Assembly: GCA_964571235.1 (NCBI GenBank)
Contig: CAZNAI010000005.1
Location: forward strand, 62,001 to 126,000
DNA length: 64,000 nucleotides
Direction of reading: 5' to 3'
Origin: JACRAV01 sp964571235
GTDB taxonomy: Bacteria; Zixibacteria; MSB-5A5; GN15; FEB-12
How positions within the stretch are numbered: position 1 is the first letter of the stretch; the number at the start of each line of letters is the position of its first letter. Under the pieces are notes generated by a model. It was not told the DNA's origin. It did no database searches and saw only the letters and a program-made list of their open reading frames with translations. Position numbers and translations under genes: made by a program. Below, in pieces: positions 42,487-52,445 of this stretch.

Positions 42487-45400
42487 ATGACGCGCCGATT
42501 GTTCAACCAGTTCTTGTGTCTTCTCGTTTTGGCAGTTTCTGCCAATGCGACGAATTACTATGTCTCCCCGACCGGCAATGATGCCAATTCCGGATTGTCT
42601 GTCGCGCAGGCGTGGCTATCAATCGAAAATGGAGAATCCAAAGGACTCATATTGGCCGGTGATACGATCAACGTTCTACCCGGCCTATACAATGTAATCG
42701 ATAAGATTGATCTCAAAACGAAAGGATCTCTGGCATCACCAGTTGTGTACAGAGGGCTCGGCGGCATTCCTGTCATCAATGGCCAGCACGGGAACTTTGA
42801 AGTTGTCACAATTTCTGAAGACCACATCCTACTGAATGGGTTTGCAATCATTTCGAGCCAGAAGACAGGAGTTCGGGTAAGTAAGGACTCATGCACCGTA
42901 ACCAACTGCCGCTTCCAAGATCTTCAGACCGCAGGAGTGCTCATTGAGGGATCCGGTTGTCAGGTGACCCGGTCGGTCTTTGTCCACTGCCAAGCTGACG
43001 CGATCTCTATCAAGAAGGGTGCCGTAGGAAGCCGAGTTTATGGCAACACTGTCTTTGGCTCACAGACAGGAATAGACATTCAGGTAAACGAGGCCACCGC
43101 GAGGATCATCAACAACATCGTCGATTCGTGCGCTCGCGGTATCTCCGGAGTAGCGGGGAATGTCGCCGCGCACAATTTGTTTTGGGCTGTCACTGCGCAA
43201 GAATATTCGGGAGGGGTCGTCGATTCAGCCGGTGGGAAGATTGCGGATCCGGTGTTTGTCGACGCCGCAGGCGGCGATTTTCATTTGGGTCATGTATCTC
43301 CAGCGATCGATGCCGGGATGGACGTCGGCTATCCGTTCGTGGGATTGGCCCCCGATATGGGCGCCTATGAGACTAACGAACTGGATCATCTCGAGATCAT
43401 CACGATCATTGACACGATGAGCGCCGACTCCACCTGTCAGTTTCTGGCCCTCGCGCATGACAGTGCAGACAATCCGGCGGCGGCAGGCACTCTCACCTGG
43501 TCTCACTCGTTTGGGAGCGGATCGATTGATTCGACCGGTCTCTTTTCACCGGTAGGTGTGGGAACCGGTACGGTTTCTGTAACATCCAGTATCAATGGCA
43601 TAACCGCAACGACCGGGTCGATGTATGTCCGTTCGGGTGTTCCGGTAACTGTAACCATCTCTCCAGACACTTTGACGATTCCTGCCGGTTCATCTCAGAT
43701 CTTCTCAGTATCCGGCATAGACAAGAACGCCAATCCGGTCACGGATTTTGGGAGCATCACCTGGAGTAGCACCGGCGGTATTGGTATTGTCGATTCCACC
43801 GGCCTCTTTTCGGCCACTACAACAGGCGCCGGGTTCATCTCGGCGTCCAGCAGTCTGGGACGCAGTGACGTAAGTGATACGATACGCGTGATCCCCGGGC
43901 CGCTCGCCGCGATCGATGTCCTGCCGCCAACAAATGTTGTTCCGACACTTCAATCCTACCAATACACGGCGCTTGGTTATGATGCCTCCTCGAATCTGAT
44001 TGCCGACTATACCGACTCGGTCACCTGGACGACGACTGATTTGATTGGCAACATCATATCATCCGGCCTGTATACGGCAGGGCTTGTCGGTAGCTATTGG
44101 GTCAAAGCGGCACATTTGGGAATCCGTGATTCCGGGAGCGTGAGTGTCACGCTTGGCGGCGGCCTTGATCACATTCAAATTGAGTTGTTGAGCGGCACAG
44201 CCATCGGTGACCTTGCGCTGACTACAGACGACGATTCGACGCAAGTGTATGCCCGGGGATATACGGCCGCCAACGCGCTGATCGGTGATGTCCCGGTCGA
44301 CTGGAGTTTCCTCGGCCCCCAGTCCATTGGCACGTTGACTCCGAATATCGGAACGACTACGGTACTGTCGCTGTGGAAACCGGGATCAACCAGGCTTGTT
44401 GCGGAACACGCTAGCGGCCGAGCCGATAGTACTGGCGTTCTGACGATTTCAGCTGGAAACCCTGCATCAATCACCATCGCTCCCAACACTGCAACTCTAA
44501 CAGCGGGCGACACCCTGAGGTTTTCAACGGTTGCCCGCGACGCTGATCACAACCTGGCCGATCCCCAGCCAGTTCCAATTTGGACTGTATCCAACGGCAT
44601 CGGCACGATGGGGGCAGAAGGCCTGTTTACTGCGCAGACCGCTGGTACGTGTCACATAATCGCGACATCGGGCGGGCTGGTCGATACAAGCGGCGAAGTG
44701 TCCGTCATGGCGGGTACACTCGTTCATATCAAAGTCATTCCAGATTCAGTCAGAGTTGGTATCGGTGATACAATACAGTTTGTGGCAATCGGCCTGGACA
44801 GTCTCGGCAATGCGACCAATCCCGGAACTGTATCATGGAAAGCGCTTGGAAGAGTCGGAACGGTTGATGCCACCGGCAGATATGTCGCAACAGCACCCGG
44901 AGTCGGCGCAGTCAGTGTGAGCAATCAAATAGCAGGAATAGCCGACACAACCTCAAGCTTGCGCGTAGAAGAACTCTACTTTTCCACCATTCCTCTTGGA
45001 AACCAGACTATCCGTCCAGCGGGAGACGAGACCCCGGTCGCCGAGTTCCGAATTGATAATTACTTCGGTACTTCTAAGACAATAACAGCCGTGAACATCC
45101 GAGACATTTCCACAGGAGCCGGGACTGCAGATGAGTTAGCCGCCAACATGATTGAGGCGCGGATTTACGTTGACTGTGATGGTGATTCTCTACTCTCTGG
45201 CTCCGACAGTCTGCTGGCCGCGTCTTCATATTCATCCACCGACATGTCACTTTCCATCCCGTCCATCGAGATTCCGGCGGATAGCGGCCTCACATTTATA
45301 GTAACCGCAACGTCGGCCCTTCGGGCTCGCGATGGCGACACTGTAGACGTGGCGCTGATCCCTGGAGTGGATATTGAAACTGCCGACCTGACAATGGTGG

Positions 45401-48400
45401 CCGGACCACCGCTGTCGAATTCGCTTGGGGTTACGACAATCGATGGCATGGTCGCGGCACAGATCGCGGTCGACTCGACGGGTAACCATATTATTAGGGT
45501 TAGTGATAGCCTCCTGCCTTGCATGACGATTGACCTTCCCCCCAACGGATATCGGTCGGATACTCTCGCCGCGATTACGATAGTCAATTTGGGAACAGCA
45601 GATGAAAGTGACTTTGACTCTTTAGTAGTGCTCGCCGACAACGGCGATAATTTGTGGGGTGGATCAGTCTCTGAATTGTCGCTTGGCCGCATGGCGTTCA
45701 ACGGCGAGAGTTGGTCACGCGGCGGCCTTTCGTTGCCGTTGACCGATACCAGCACAAAGTTGTTTATCGCCGCAAAGCTCAGCCGATATCCAAGCGACGG
45801 CACTACTATCACTCTAGGCATTCCTGCTGATGGCATTAGGGTTTATTCCGGCAACGACGGCCCGGTTGATCAACCGGTGTATTCTAAAGACACATTGACC
45901 ATCGAAGGGCGGCAGGCCGTGGTTGCCAACCTGCTTCCTGTACCTGCCCGTTCATGCGTGCCCGGTCAATTCTCCGGACCACTTCTCGCTGTGCAATTGA
46001 CAAACGGATATACCCAGTCTATCGATATCGACTCATGTCGATTCACATTTACGGGCACTGACCCTCAGGGTGCGAGTGCTACTCAATTAGAATCACAGGT
46101 AGATTCGGTATACCTGTATCTGGATCGCGACGGCGACGCCAACTCGATCTCGACTTCCGATTCGCTCGTATCGGTCTGCCGACTGCAGGGTGAGAGGGCC
46201 AATTTCGATGTCAGTGGACTCGGGATTGCAGGTAGCGGCGGCACTCGAACAATTATAGTGGCCGTCAAATTAAATCTGCTGACCTGTAAGAACGGCAACA
46301 CTATAGGATTCTCGTTAGCGGACAGTGCGGCCGTGAAGTTTGATCGTGCCGCTCGCGCGGCCGGCAACTTCCCGCTTCTTAATCCCGATTCGTTCACGAT
46401 CAATGGATTTCCGTCAGCGGCGGTAACGGTGCATGCCGTGTCCTCCGGTAACCTCTACGCTGGTCAGGTGAATCAGCCGGTTCTCGATTTTGAAATTCCG
46501 CGCAACGGATATGCCACAGACAGATTGACTTCCATAGAAATCGTAAACTCCGGTACTCTTTCTGAAAAAGAGGTTTTAGAACATGTGCGGCTCTGGAAGG
46601 ACGTCACCGAGAACGGATACAGCGCCAATGATGTTCTGATCGGTGAGCTGAAACCGACGGCATACGGATGGACACTTGACGACATCAAAGCCGCGCTGGA
46701 CTCACCGTTGAATCGCTTTGTGGTAACAGTATCTGTTTCGAAGGAGCAGTTTGACGGCGGCACTCTACGCTTTGATCTGCCAGAGTCCGGCGTGTTGACC
46801 GCGTCGGGCATGACGGGCCCCGATGACGGCTCTATTGTCAACGTATCATCGTTTCTTATTTTTCCTTCCAACCGGGTGACCGCAATATCTATTCCGGCCG
46901 TCTCTGGTCCTGTCTCTCCCGGATCGGCCGGACTGCCACTCCTGACTTTTGCTCTATATAACGGGTATGTCGGCCAGCAGAAGACACTCACTCAGGTAAC
47001 CCTTACTAATAGCTCGCGCTCGGTATCGTCACAGAGCTTTGCTGATCACGAGATTGGTCTGGTGTCGCTCTATTGGGATACGAACAAAAATCGAATCCTT
47101 GACAAAGACCAACTCATCGGAACCGGGCTATTCACTGACGGATCATTGCGCTTTGAGAGTTTCTCTGCGTCACTTCCCCCCGAATCGCTTGCCTATTTCT
47201 TCGTCACCGCCGACTTGCCGTCCGACCTGATCGACGGCGACTCCTTATCTACGAGCATTGAGCGGGCAACAGACCTCTCATTTTCCGAATTCGTGAACCT
47301 CAATGGCGATTTGCCGCTCTCAAGCGGCGGACATTTTGTTGTCGATGGATCGATACGTAGTCAATATGGCATCCATGGCCCTTCCGGACGCTCGATATCT
47401 CCCGGCGACAGCAATATTGTCCTATTTGCTCTCGCTCCGGCCGCCAATGGAGATCAGCAAGATTGGTTGAACGCTCTGCAAGTAGCTAATCTCGGAACTG
47501 CCTCGGGCACAGATATCTCAGAACTATCGCTCTGGCACGATGTCGACAGCGACAACCAATTGAATTCCGGCGATTCAATTTTCGGGCTTTTTGCCTACAG
47601 TGCAGGAACGTGGTCCGGTGTAGGGCTTACTATCCCAGTGACCTCCGATCCGCCTCACCTGCTGGTGGTAGGACGAATCTCGGCGTCGGCAAATCCGAAT
47701 GCCACAATTCATCTGGCAATTCCCAAGCTGGGCTGTCTTTATGAATCTGGAAATGACGGCCCGACAGACTCGTCGCTCGTCGCGCCGGGAATCTTCACTG
47801 TGTCAACATCGGGATTGCGTGTCTCAATCGGACTGGTGCAAGAGAACTACTCGGTCGGCCAAACGATTGATCTGCCACTTACTATTACAAACTTGTCTGG
47901 AGGTCCGGTCGACTCGGTGTTTGGTGTCCTTTATGGAATGTCCGATTCGTCGTTACTGCGGTTGGACAGCAGTTCAACCGGCCCGGTTTACCTGCCCATT
48001 GCCGGGTCATTCACCAGTCATTTCTACTTCACAGCAATCTCTGAAGGAGATGTCGCCTGGACTTTAAGAGCGGTTTCGAAGGCACCGCTAGACTCATCGA
48101 TACTCCTTAGCACACCGCAGGTCTCGATCCAACGTGCCATATCACCGATAGCGCCGCAACTGCTTTCTACAAGTCCGACCGCGGTTACCAAGGGACAGAC
48201 AAACATCTTTCCAATGACCCTTGGATGCAGTCATCCCGATACCGGATCTGCTGTTGCGTCGATCAAGATTGAAGGCCTACGGCTCCGGGTAGCCGACGGA
48301 CAGGGAGTCGCAGTGCCGGCCAATACAGTCTTCAGCCGGCTCGTGTTAGCCACCGGCTATGAAATTCTGTCTGTTGTCGCGAGCGTGCCCGCTCAGTCAG

Positions 48401-50436
48401 ATATTGCATTCACGTTCGGCAATCCGGTCATGATCAGTCCGGGAAGTTCACAGAGCCTGATGTTGATTGTCGACATTGCGCCGAATGCCTCCGCGGCTGA
48501 CTTTCGCATTTCCATTGATAGCGCCTCATGGATACCGCTGGTGGATGCCAATACCGGGCAGACCATTCTGAACGCCCCGACCGTTGTATACCCGCTACGC
48601 ACTGCTCCCACCCGAATCGACGCCCCTTCACAGCAGATAGCGGTCTCGGCTGTTTCGTGTGCATTGCCCACGATAAACTTTGGGCAACAGGATGCGCCGA
48701 TTCTGAAATTGCGGGTCCGACACGGGGGACAGTCCGGGAGTTCAGGAGTACAATTGACTCGCCTCTCCCTGGAAGTGATCGATTCCACAGGGAACGGACT
48801 TCCCGCCAGTGAGCTATTTAGCAACATATCCGTCTGGCGCCAGAGCTACTTGATCGGCGAAGCCTTCCCAACACTGCAAGATTCATCTGATATCGACTTA
48901 CCATTGTCTACTCCCCTCAACCTGAATGCTCAGGAAATCGACTCGATGATCGTTGCAGTCACTGTGAGAACGACTACTTCAGCCTCAGGATTCTCACTCA
49001 GGGTTTCCGATAGTAGCAAACTCACCGTGCGTGACCTCAATACCGGATCGGCCCTGCTGGCCGTATCTGATACGGCTCTGGCCACGGGCAATACCTTTCC
49101 GATCCAGTCGACTTGGTCGGCGTTCCGAATAGCGGCGGAGCCGCTTTCCGTCTGTCCGGGAGATTCAGCACCTTCGACAGTTGTTGGCGGCGCCGACTCG
49201 GTACAATTAATCTCTCTTTCTGTAACCTATCCCACAACCTTTCAGCATTCGTCGGTACGTTTGACTTCGGTGAACTTAAGTATTGAAGACGGGAGTGGAA
49301 ATCTGCTGGATCCCCGTCAGCTCTTTGACCGCATTGGCGTACGCCTCGCAGGCGGAATAGTTCAATATAATCAAGACCTGATCGTTACAGCCGGTCAGGT
49401 GAGAATTCAGTTATCAGATACCGGACTGAGGTTTAATGCCGGAGATAGCCTGCAGGTAAATCTTGTCGGCGATCTGCGCCTTGAAGCACCATACTCCGCT
49501 TTTGCGGCAATTATTGTCGGGCTCGACGAGTTCTCGGCATATGACATGAGCGATCCAGAACGGGATATCAGCGCCAATTCGCCCTTCACTTGTGCCAACT
49601 CGTTCCCGTTCCAGACCAAGACCATGTCAATTCTCTTGCCTGCCGGAAGGCCTGTGATCGCAAGAACACCGGCGCCCGTGCGAATTGCATCAGTCGGAAG
49701 TCAAGGGATCCCGATATATGAAGGGGCTCTCTCATACAATTCGCAGTCACCGTCAGGCCAAATCGAAATTCGCGGACTCTCCGCCAGGTTGAGCCGCAAC
49801 AACTCACTCGATCCCGTATCTTCGTGCGTATCAAGATTTCATTTTGAGGTTGACGGAGTTGTGGTTGGCACTGACAGCACCCTGATCAACGATATGCTCA
49901 CAATCGACATTCCCAGCGGAGTTACGTTGAGCCGCGGCGAGAGCGTGCCCATTCGCGTGACCTGTGATATTTCGCCGGGTGCCGTACCTGCGAATATTCA
50001 GATGGCATTCACCGACTCGACGTTCTTGACTGTCGTCGACAAGAGTTTGTACACGCCTGTATATCCGATACTCTCCGGCTCATCATACGCGGCTGTTGCT
50101 GGAGAATTATCAATCGTGGCAATGGACCTGAAAACCTCGTTCACAAACTACCCCAATCCGTTCAATCCGGCACAAGGCGGAGTCACGACCATTGGATTCA
50201 ACCTGAGCGAAAGCGCACTGATCGACATCGACATGTTCACGATTACAGGCGAGCTGGTGTGTCGGATAACAAATCAATCACGTCGGCCTGCCGGCGCACA
50301 TCAGAGCGACACCTGGTCGGGACTGAATAGTGATGGGCAGACTGTCATGCCCGGTGTTTATTTCTGTCGCATCACGTCGACCTACGATTCGGGAAGAGTT
50401 GAAACATTCAAGCGGAAAATTGCGGTGTTGCGATGA
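42487..50436 (+). CDS. Giant multidomain surface protein with type IX sorting tail
   Basis: 2649 residues, secreted. The signal peptide is MTRRLFNQFLCLLVLAVSANA. Residues 22-300 form a right-handed beta-helix beginning with NYYVSPTGNDANSG, with PbH1-like coils (VRVSKDSCTVTNCRF, VYGNTVFG). Residues 300-830 hold a series of bacterial immunoglobulin-like domains (IDSTGLFSPVGVGTGTVSV and similar, about five copies). From 830 to 2560 a different unit of about 150 residues recurs many times, marked by NGY-xx-D/T-x-L and a DGD/DSD-type acidic loop (VYLYLDRDGDANSISTSDSLV). The last 80 residues are a type IX sorting domain (FTNYPNPFNPAQGG). It is probably an adhesin-like, cell-surface fibre. Its stop overlaps the next ATG (ATGA). 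Confidence 0.93.
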   Translation: MTRRLFNQFLCLLVLAVSANATNYYVSPTGNDANSGLSVAQAWLSIENGESKGLILAGDTINVLPGLYNVIDKIDLKTKGSLASPVVYRGLGGIPVINGQHGNFEVVTISEDHILLNGFAIISSQKTGVRVSKDSCTVTNCRFQDLQTAGVLIEGSGCQVTRSVFVHCQADAISIKKGAVGSRVYGNTVFGSQTGIDIQVNEATARIINNIVDSCARGISGVAGNVAAHNLFWAVTAQEYSGGVVDSAGGKIADPVFVDAAGGDFHLGHVSPAIDAGMDVGYPFVGLAPDMGAYETNELDHLEIITIIDTMSADSTCQFLALAHDSADNPAAAGTLTWSHSFGSGSIDSTGLFSPVGVGTGTVSVTSSINGITATTGSMYVRSGVPVTVTISPDTLTIPAGSSQIFSVSGIDKNANPVTDFGSITWSSTGGIGIVDSTGLFSATTTGAGFISASSSLGRSDVSDTIRVIPGPLAAIDVLPPTNVVPTLQSYQYTALGYDASSNLIADYTDSVTWTTTDLIGNIISSGLYTAGLVGSYWVKAAHLGIRDSGSVSVTLGGGLDHIQIELLSGTAIGDLALTTDDDSTQVYARGYTAANALIGDVPVDWSFLGPQSIGTLTPNIGTTTVLSLWKPGSTRLVAEHASGRADSTGVLTISAGNPASITIAPNTATLTAGDTLRFSTVARDADHNLADPQPVPIWTVSNGIGTMGAEGLFTAQTAGTCHIIATSGGLVDTSGEVSVMAGTLVHIKVIPDSVRVGIGDTIQFVAIGLDSLGNATNPGTVSWKALGRVGTVDATGRYVATAPGVGAVSVSNQIAGIADTTSSLRVEELYFSTIPLGNQTIRPAGDETPVAEFRIDNYFGTSKTITAVNIRDISTGAGTADELAANMIEARIYVDCDGDSLLSGSDSLLAASSYSSTDMSLSIPSIEIPADSGLTFIVTATSALRARDGDTVDVALIPGVDIETADLTMVAGPPLSNSLGVTTIDGMVAAQIAVDSTGNHIIRVSDSLLPCMTIDLPPNGYRSDTLAAITIVNLGTADESDFDSLVVLADNGDNLWGGSVSELSLGRMAFNGESWSRGGLSLPLTDTSTKLFIAAKLSRYPSDGTTITLGIPADGIRVYSGNDGPVDQPVYSKDTLTIEGRQAVVANLLPVPARSCVPGQFSGPLLAVQLTNGYTQSIDIDSCRFTFTGTDPQGASATQLESQVDSVYLYLDRDGDANSISTSDSLVSVCRLQGERANFDVSGLGIAGSGGTRTIIVAVKLNLLTCKNGNTIGFSLADSAAVKFDRAARAAGNFPLLNPDSFTINGFPSAAVTVHAVSSGNLYAGQVNQPVLDFEIPRNGYATDRLTSIEIVNSGTLSEKEVLEHVRLWKDVTENGYSANDVLIGELKPTAYGWTLDDIKAALDSPLNRFVVTVSVSKEQFDGGTLRFDLPESGVLTASGMTGPDDGSIVNVSSFLIFPSNRVTAISIPAVSGPVSPGSAGLPLLTFALYNGYVGQQKTLTQVTLTNSSRSVSSQSFADHEIGLVSLYWDTNKNRILDKDQLIGTGLFTDGSLRFESFSASLPPESLAYFFVTADLPSDLIDGDSLSTSIERATDLSFSEFVNLNGDLPLSSGGHFVVDGSIRSQYGIHGPSGRSISPGDSNIVLFALAPAANGDQQDWLNALQVANLGTASGTDISELSLWHDVDSDNQLNSGDSIFGLFAYSAGTWSGVGLTIPVTSDPPHLLVVGRISASANPNATIHLAIPKLGCLYESGNDGPTDSSLVAPGIFTVSTSGLRVSIGLVQENYSVGQTIDLPLTITNLSGGPVDSVFGVLYGMSDSSLLRLDSSSTGPVYLPIAGSFTSHFYFTAISEGDVAWTLRAVSKAPLDSSILLSTPQVSIQRAISPIAPQLLSTSPTAVTKGQTNIFPMTLGCSHPDTGSAVASIKIEGLRLRVADGQGVAVPANTVFSRLVLATGYEILSVVASVPAQSDIAFTFGNPVMISPGSSQSLMLIVDIAPNASAADFRISIDSASWIPLVDANTGQTILNAPTVVYPLRTAPTRIDAPSQQIAVSAVSCALPTINFGQQDAPILKLRVRHGGQSGSSGVQLTRLSLEVIDSTGNGLPASELFSNISVWRQSYLIGEAFPTLQDSSDIDLPLSTPLNLNAQEIDSMIVAVTVRTTTSASGFSLRVSDSSKLTVRDLNTGSALLAVSDTALATGNTFPIQSTWSAFRIAAEPLSVCPGDSAPSTVVGGADSVQLISLSVTYPTTFQHSSVRLTSVNLSIEDGSGNLLDPRQLFDRIGVRLAGGIVQYNQDLIVTAGQVRIQLSDTGLRFNAGDSLQVNLVGDLRLEAPYSAFAAIIVGLDEFSAYDMSDPERDISANSPFTCANSFPFQTKTMSILLPAGRPVIARTPAPVRIASVGSQGIPIYEGALSYNSQSPSGQIEIRGLSARLSRNNSLDPVSSCVSRFHFEVDGVVVGTDSTLINDMLTIDIPSGVTLSRGESVPIRVTCDISPGAVPANIQMAFTDSTFLTVVDKSLYTPVYPILSGSSYAAVAGELSIVAMDLKTSFTNYPNPFNPAQGGVTTIGFNLSESALIDIDMFTITGELVCRITNQSRRPAGAHQSDTWSGLNSDGQTVMPGVYFCRITSTYDSGRVETFKRKIAVLR

Positions 50437-52445
50437 GAATCCGGCAAATACCCATTCTTCTCATATGCGTTCTTGTAAGCGTCGCCGGCACTCTGGCGCA
50501 AACAGGGGGCGTCGGATCGCCGTTTGGAATGGGCATCGGATCACGGGACCTGGCGTTGGGGGGCGCAAACGTTGCCGTATGCGACTTTGCCACCGCGCCG
50601 TATTGGAATCCATCTCGATTGGCCCGTAGCGAACAATACAGTGTTACTGGATTCCACACCCGAATGTTCGACACCGACGTCTCTTACCAATATGTGGGTA
50701 TCGTCATCCCCACGCTGGATTGGGGAGGCATAGGATTCGGCGTCACTCGGCTGGGCATCGACGGGATCGAGAAACGTGATGCTTCGAATTTGCTTCTTGA
50801 TACTATATCAGACGAGCGTCTCGGTCTGCGAATCGGATATGGCCGCGCTATTGGTTCACTCGACGTGGGGGTGTCCGTTTCACTCGAGACTCATTCGCTG
50901 GATACGTACAGAGCAACTTCCACCCCCGGCCTCGACATAGCGGCCACAAAGATGGTAACATCGCCGTTTCGCTGGTGCGAGAATCTGTCGATCACGCTGG
51001 TAGGGCGAAATGTCATTGCTCCCTCGATGCGCTTGGTTGACGAATCGGTGAAAACTCCGTTCGAACTTCACGTCGGCCTGAGTAGCAAAGTGTTACTCTC
51101 TCATGAAAGTGAACACTCAATCGAAGTCACCGGTGGCTTCTCCAAAGCGGAGAACGCACTCGGCGTCGGATCACTTGGATTGGAATATTCCCTATTTGAT
51201 ATTCTCAAGCTTCGCGGTAGCTATCGAGAAGATCAGTTTTCGACCGGAGCCGGTATTGCTTACAGGGGCATCAGTTTTGACTACGCTCTTGTCGATCGTC
51301 AGATGGGTGCGCTACATATGATCTCGTTGTCTACAAGTATCGGCAAATCGGTAAGTGAGCGTCGCACCATTCGTGCTCAAGGTCGAGAAGCCGCCTTTAA
51401 CCGGCAGATGAGCGACCGCTTGGCTCAGAAAAACGCCGAACAGGCTTCCCTGTTGCTGGAAGAAGGCAAGCGAGCTCAACTGGCTGGCGATCTGATTTCG
51501 GCCGATGCCAATCTCGATCGCGCTCTCTTTCTTGCTCGCGGAGCCGGAATCGACACATCCAGCTACGTAGCCCTTCTTGCGCAAGTACGGCTACAAATCG
51601 AAGATGCAGGCAAGCAAGAAGAATTGACCAAATATGTGGATTCGGCACGGGCTCGTCTGGCCGTCTCCGATTACCCGGCTTGTCAATATTTCGCCAGCAT
51701 GGCGTTGGCGCTCGATTCGACCTCAGATGAAGCAAAAACTCTGCAGAACAAGGCGGTACAAGCCACCGCAGACGTATCGCGACAAGATGATTTCATCCGG
51801 CGGCAGGTCTGGTTTATTGATTCACTCATCAGTTACGGAGAGGTAGATCAGGCTCTTTCGGCCGCACGGTCACTGAATAGTGTCCTGGGGCAATATCCTC
51901 AGGCACAAACCTCGTTGAGAAAAGCGGAGTTTGAGTATTACAGAGCCGAAGCCGAAAAGGAACTTTCAGCAAAAGCGTATGCGCAATCTTTGGCCTTGCT
52001 GGACTCAGCACTTGTTCGCTTGCCTGGTCATTCCCGGTGTCTCGAGCTCCAGAGGATCTGCAAAGCCGAAATCCGGGCTACTCAGTCAGCGACCAAGATC
52101 GCGGCACCAGTAATTCCGGAATTGAGCCGCGATGTTCTCAAGCAAGTTCAGAACACGTATGGGAAAGCCCAGGATGCGTTTAACCGAGGAGATCTCACAC
52201 AGGCCATCGCCAACTGGGAAGAAGTTGAACATTTGGCTCCCGGATATCAATCGGTAAGAGAATATCTCCTAAGGGCATATCGCTTTGTCGGCATTGACCT
52301 CTATGGCCAAAATCGTCTCTCTGAAGCACTCCAAATTTGGGATAAGGCGCTGAAGATCGCTCCTGAAAACTCCGAAATCGCCGCGTATGCCCGGCGAACC
52401 CGAAACGAGATCGAAAAACTGAAAGCCCTGTCCTATGACAACTGA
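50433..52445 (+). CDS. PorV-like outer-membrane protein fused to a TPR region
   Basis: 670 residues. Signal peptide 1-22. Residues 25-300 match the PorV/PorQ beta-barrel family of FCB bacteria (GMGIGSRDLALGGANVA, then TAPYWNPSRLAR). In Bacteroidetes PorV shuttles type IX cargo to the surface. Residues 310-670 are a helical TPR-like region (AQKNAEQASLLLEEGKRAQLAGDLISADANLDRAL and later DLTQAIANWEEVEHLAPG, RLSEALQIWDKALKIAPEN), absent from ordinary PorV and therefore a fusion; its periplasmic face is the likely site. It overlaps both neighbours (4 and 11 bases), linking it to the giant cargo-like gene and to the signalling genes that follow. Confidence 0.85.
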   Translation: MRIRQIPILLICVLVSVAGTLAQTGGVGSPFGMGIGSRDLALGGANVAVCDFATAPYWNPSRLARSEQYSVTGFHTRMFDTDVSYQYVGIVIPTLDWGGIGFGVTRLGIDGIEKRDASNLLLDTISDERLGLRIGYGRAIGSLDVGVSVSLETHSLDTYRATSTPGLDIAATKMVTSPFRWCENLSITLVGRNVIAPSMRLVDESVKTPFELHVGLSSKVLLSHESEHSIEVTGGFSKAENALGVGSLGLEYSLFDILKLRGSYREDQFSTGAGIAYRGISFDYALVDRQMGALHMISLSTSIGKSVSERRTIRAQGREAAFNRQMSDRLAQKNAEQASLLLEEGKRAQLAGDLISADANLDRALFLARGAGIDTSSYVALLAQVRLQIEDAGKQEELTKYVDSARARLAVSDYPACQYFASMALALDSTSDEAKTLQNKAVQATADVSRQDDFIRRQVWFIDSLISYGEVDQALSAARSLNSVLGQYPQAQTSLRKAEFEYYRAEAEKELSAKAYAQSLALLDSALVRLPGHSRCLELQRICKAEIRATQSATKIAAPVIPELSRDVLKQVQNTYGKAQDAFNRGDLTQAIANWEEVEHLAPGYQSVREYLLRAYRFVGIDLYGQNRLSEALQIWDKALKIAPENSEIAAYARRTRNEIEKLKALSYDN

